From NCBI GenBank assembly GCA_946885845.1, contig CAMPHJ010000041.1, positions 1 through 17,515 on the forward strand: DNA of 17,515 nt. The letters run 5' to 3'. The first letter of the stretch is position 1, and the number at the start of each line of letters is the position of its first letter. Below are positions 15,286 through 17,515 of the stretch, one piece after another. A model generated the notes under the pieces. It saw only the letters and a program-made list of their open reading frames with translations. It did not search any database and was not told the DNA's origin. The DNA comes from an uncultured Sphingobium sp. (GTDB taxonomy: Bacteria; Pseudomonadota; Alphaproteobacteria; Sphingomonadales; Sphingomonadaceae). The position numbers and the translations under genes are program-made.

Positions 15286-16737
15286 TCAGTCCCGCCCACG
15301 AAGTTCGTCGCCGCGCAATGCAGTGACGTGCAGCACATTGGTGGACCCCGGCGTTCCGAAGGGCACACCAGCCAGAACAACGATCTTCCCGCCCTTTTCC
15401 GCCATATCGTGGCGCAATGCCATGCGGCGGGCCTTGCCCACCATTTCCTCAAAAGTCGCGACATCCTTGGTCCGTACAGCATGTACGCCCCATGTCAGGC
15501 CCAGCTTGCGCGCCGTATCCTGGCGTGGCGTCAGCGCCAGGATGGGCGCCAACGGCCGCTCACGCGCGACCCGACGCACCGTGCTGCCCGACAATGTGAA
15601 GCAAGTGATGGCGCTCGCGCCTACGACGGACACGATCCCCGCCGCACCTTCGGCCAATGCGTCGGCGGTGGTCGGGTCCGGCTTGGTTTCAGTGAAATGC
15701 AGCCGAGCGAAGTAACCGGGGTCGCGCTCCACGCTGTGGGCAATGCTGTCCATCATGGCCACCGATTCTTCCGGCCAGTCGCCCGCCGCAGTTTCGGCAG
15801 ACAACATGATCGCATCCGCACCATCGTAGACGGCAGTGGCGACGTCTGACACTTCGGCCCTGGTCGGCGTCGGTGACTTGATCATCGATTCCAACATTTG
15901 CGTCGCGACCACGACAGGCCGCCCCATGCGCCGCGCAGTTGCAACGATCTGCTTTTGTAAAGGAGGCACTGCCTGTGGCGGCAATTCAACGCCCAGGTCA
16001 CCGCGTGCAACCATCACACCATCGGCCAGCTCCAATATTTCCTCCAGCCGCTGTACGGCGGAAGGCTTCTCGATCTTTGCCATCAACGCGCCATGCCCGC
16101 CCATCAATTTGCGCGCTTCGGCCAAATCTTCCGGCCGCTGGACGAAACTGAGCGCGATCCAGTCGCACCCCTGCTCGACCGCAAAGCTCAGATCGCGGCG
16201 ATCCTTTTCCGTGAGCGCAGGAACCGGCACGACGACGTCAGGCACATTCACGCCTTTCCGGTTCGACAGCGCGCCGCCGACTTCCACGATCGTCTCAATG
16301 CGGTCTGCGGCCACTTTCTTGACGCGCAGGACCAGCTTGCCATCGTCCAGCAGCAGCCGGGTTTCCGGCAGCAGTGCCTCGTATATCTCCGGGTGAGGCA
16401 GGTTCACGCGTTTCGCGTCCCCCGGTGCCGGGTCCCGATCCAGCACGAACGCCGCGCCCGTTTCCAACACGGCAAGACCGCGTTCAAATGTGCCGACGCG
16501 CAGCTTGGGCCCCTGAAGGTCGCCCAATATGGTGGTCGGACGGCCAAATTCCTTTTCCAAAGTCCGAATGATTGCGATCCGCGCAGCATGATCCTCGTGC
16601 GAACCATGGCTCATGTTGATGCGGAAGGCGTCGGCCCCTGCGACGAAAAGCGCCCGGATCATTTCCGGGCTGTCGCTCGCCGGACCAAGGGTCGCCAATA
16701 TGCGCACCTTGCGCGAACGGGGCGGTAATCGAATCAT
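15286..16737 (-). CDS. pyk: Pyruvate kinase
   Basis: A 483-residue protein, normal for bacterial pyruvate kinase. It converts phosphoenolpyruvate and ADP to pyruvate and ATP, the last step of lower glycolysis/Entner-Doudoroff. RILATLGPAS (12-21), FRINMSHG (38-45) and GDLQGPKLRVG (72-82) open the barrel. The signature ALMAKIEKPSAVQRL includes catalytic Lys221 and Mg ligand Glu223; Asp247 lies in MVARGDLGVE. ATQMLESMIKSPTPTRAEV and IMLSAETAAGDWP follow, and the C-terminal allosteric-type domain covers about 350-470. An AGGAG lies about nine bases before the ATG at 16737. It is divergent from the DUF1244 gene. Confidence 0.97.
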   Translation of the reverse strand: MIRLPPRSRKVRILATLGPASDSPEMIRALFVAGADAFRINMSHGSHEDHAARIAIIRTLEKEFGRPTTILGDLQGPKLRVGTFERGLAVLETGAAFVLDRDPAPGDAKRVNLPHPEIYEALLPETRLLLDDGKLVLRVKKVAADRIETIVEVGGALSNRKGVNVPDVVVPVPALTEKDRRDLSFAVEQGCDWIALSFVQRPEDLAEARKLMGGHGALMAKIEKPSAVQRLEEILELADGVMVARGDLGVELPPQAVPPLQKQIVATARRMGRPVVVATQMLESMIKSPTPTRAEVSDVATAVYDGADAIMLSAETAAGDWPEESVAMMDSIAHSVERDPGYFARLHFTETKPDPTTADALAEGAAGIVSVVGASAITCFTLSGSTVRRVARERPLAPILALTPRQDTARKLGLTWGVHAVRTKDVATFEEMVGKARRMALRHDMAEKGGKIVVLAGVPFGTPGSTNVLHVTALRGDELRGRD

Positions 16738-16840
16738 TCAAAAAAGCTCCTGACCGTCATGAACGCCTCCATTGCCAAGGCGCCGTTTTCGATTATCCGT
16801 GCTGCACGACAGGATGATGTAGACCAGCGAAGGGATCGCC

Positions 16841-17140
16841 ATGGCTGACAATATGCTCAAGGATGCGGTTGCTGCAACCGCCTTCCGCCGCCTGATAGCC
16901 CATTTGCAGCACCGCACCGACGTCCAGAACATCGATCTGATGGGAACAGCAGGCTTTTGCCGCAACTGCCTGGCCGACTGGATCGCCGAAGCGGACGGCG
17001 CGATGAGCAGGGATGAAGCGCGTGCGATCATTCACGGCATGCCTTTTTCCGAATGGAAACAACGCTATCAGGGCGAAGCCACGCCCGAACAGATCGCAAA
17101 GATGCAGGAGAGTGTGGCGAAAAACGCCGACACGCATTAG
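16841..17140 (+). CDS. DUF1244 family protein
   Basis: A 99-residue protein. The family pattern is clear: [21 protein letters not shown], then [10 protein letters not shown] with two cysteines (about 40 and 43), then the HGMPFSEWK motif and [14 protein letters not shown]1244 proteins are small, helical, widespread in alphaproteobacteria and without established function; the CxxC pair could bind metal or be redox-active. AAGGGA lies before the ATG at 16841. GapR follows after 43 bp on the same strand, and pyk is divergent across about 100 bp. Confidence 0.9.
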   Translation: MADNMLKDAVAATAFRRLIAHLQHRTDVQNIDLMGTAGFCRNCLADWIAEADGAMSRDEARAIIHGMPFSEWKQRYQGEATPEQIAKMQESVAKNADTH

Positions 17141-17183
17141 ACGCGACCACCAACTGATTCACATTTACCCGGAGATAGAGATA

Positions 17184-17426
17184 ATGAGCGAGGGCAACGT
17201 CGCCGCCGACCAGCTACGCCTTCTGATCGAACGCATTGAGCGGCTCGAGGAGGAAAAGAAGGGCATTGGCGACGATATCAAGGACGTCTATCTGGAAGCC
17301 AAGGCAACCGGATATGACGCAAAGATCATGCGCCAGATCATTCGTCTGCGCAAAATGCCGCAGCACGACCGGCAGGAAATGGAGGCTATCCTCCAGACCT
17401 ATCTGTCTGCACTGGGCATGGAATAA
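17184..17426 (+). CDS. gapR: GapR-like DUF2312 DNA-binding protein
   Basis: An 80-residue protein. The start at 17184 is preceded by GGAGATAGAG; the frame is open further upstream inside the DUF1244 gene, but that is a shadow. The N-terminal half is a charged coiled coil ([20 protein letters not shown]), followed by [19 protein letters not shown] and a C-terminal dimer segment ending ALGME. This matches GapR (DUF2312), an alphaproteobacterial nucleoid-associated protein that in Caulobacter clamps overtwisted DNA and stimulates topoisomerases ahead of replication and transcription. Confidence 0.93.
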   Translation: MSEGNVAADQLRLLIERIERLEEEKKGIGDDIKDVYLEAKATGYDAKIMRQIIRLRKMPQHDRQEMEAILQTYLSALGME

Positions 17427-17447
17427 CCGCCCTATTCTCCTTTTGCC

Positions 17448-17501
17448 CTGAGCTTGTCGAACAGCCAATCCTTCTGCAAAACGGATTTTCGACAAGCTCA
17501 G
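17448..17501. repeat. Perfect 14-bp inverted repeat downstream of gapR
   Basis: CTGAGCTTGTCGAA at 17448-17461 is exactly mirrored by TTCGACAAGCTCAG at 17488-17501, with a 26-nt loop. This palindromic unit is a familiar extragenic repeat in sphingomonads. It lies 22 bp after the gapR stop and may act as a transcription stop or RNA 3'-end stabiliser. It has no T run, so it is not a classical terminator. Confidence 0.8.
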
Positions 17502-17515
17502 CAAAGCGCGGGAGG

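Noticed and set aside
16093..16728. 211-residue plus-strand frame opposite pyruvate kinase
   Set aside because: A mirror frame of a strongly conserved gene, with His/Arg-rich composition and no domain.
1..17515. CRISPR arrays, tRNA/rRNA genes, insertion sequences, prophage genes, defence systems
   Set aside because: I looked for regularly spaced repeats, cloverleaf-like TTCRANNC segments, transposase or integrase motifs and known defence enzymes, and found none that I could support. The only repeated units are the 159-bp elements and short palindromes.

Overview
The window looks like chromosomal DNA from a GC-rich alphaproteobacterium, most likely a sphingomonad (Sphingobium/Sphingomonas type). 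The grounds are a DUF2312/GapR protein, a zinc-free 41-residue L36, an NDUFA12-type complex I protein beside DUF2155 and aat, a fatty-acyl-AMP ligase beside recX, and intergenic hairpins of the CTGAGCTTGTCGAA and CTCCTGCGAAGGCAGGAG types that are common in this group. Assignment is by recognition of protein families; no search was run.

Left part (1-4718): a fatty-acyl-AMP ligase runs off the left edge on the minus strand. It is divergent from a plus-strand run of recX, a DUF192 lipoprotein, NDUFA12 and a DUF2155 lipoprotein. The DUF2155 gene collides tail to tail with aat on the minus strand, and the two share about 220 bp. A small cupin gene lies upstream of aat on the same strand.

Repeat island (4719-6734): three 159-bp direct copies of one element, each with two perfect 26-nt inverted arms around a 33-nt loop. 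They bracket a Nudix hydrolase gene (minus) and an unlisted 52-residue membrane ORF (plus). A different GC-rich repeat lies just before the first copy. About 350 bp of non-coding DNA follows and ends in the sdh terminator.

Respiration and chemotaxis (6735-10832): sdhC-sdhD-sdhA are read leftward with one-base TGATG overlaps, and no sdhB follows. Divergent from them is a soluble methyl-accepting chemotaxis protein whose N-terminal domain resembles a globin-coupled oxygen sensor.

Right part (10872-17515): prmA and a dienelactone hydrolase form a tight plus-strand pair. A minus-strand pair encodes a DUF4136 lipoprotein and an M14 cytosolic-carboxypeptidase-like enzyme. Then come L36 and a HAD phosphatase (plus), pyruvate kinase (minus), DUF1244 and GapR (plus), and a terminal inverted repeat.

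Most of the window is ordinary core genome. I see no convincing new defence or mobile system. The parts most worth a second look are the repeat island, the missing sdhB, the possible haem-binding chemoreceptor and the long antisense overlap.
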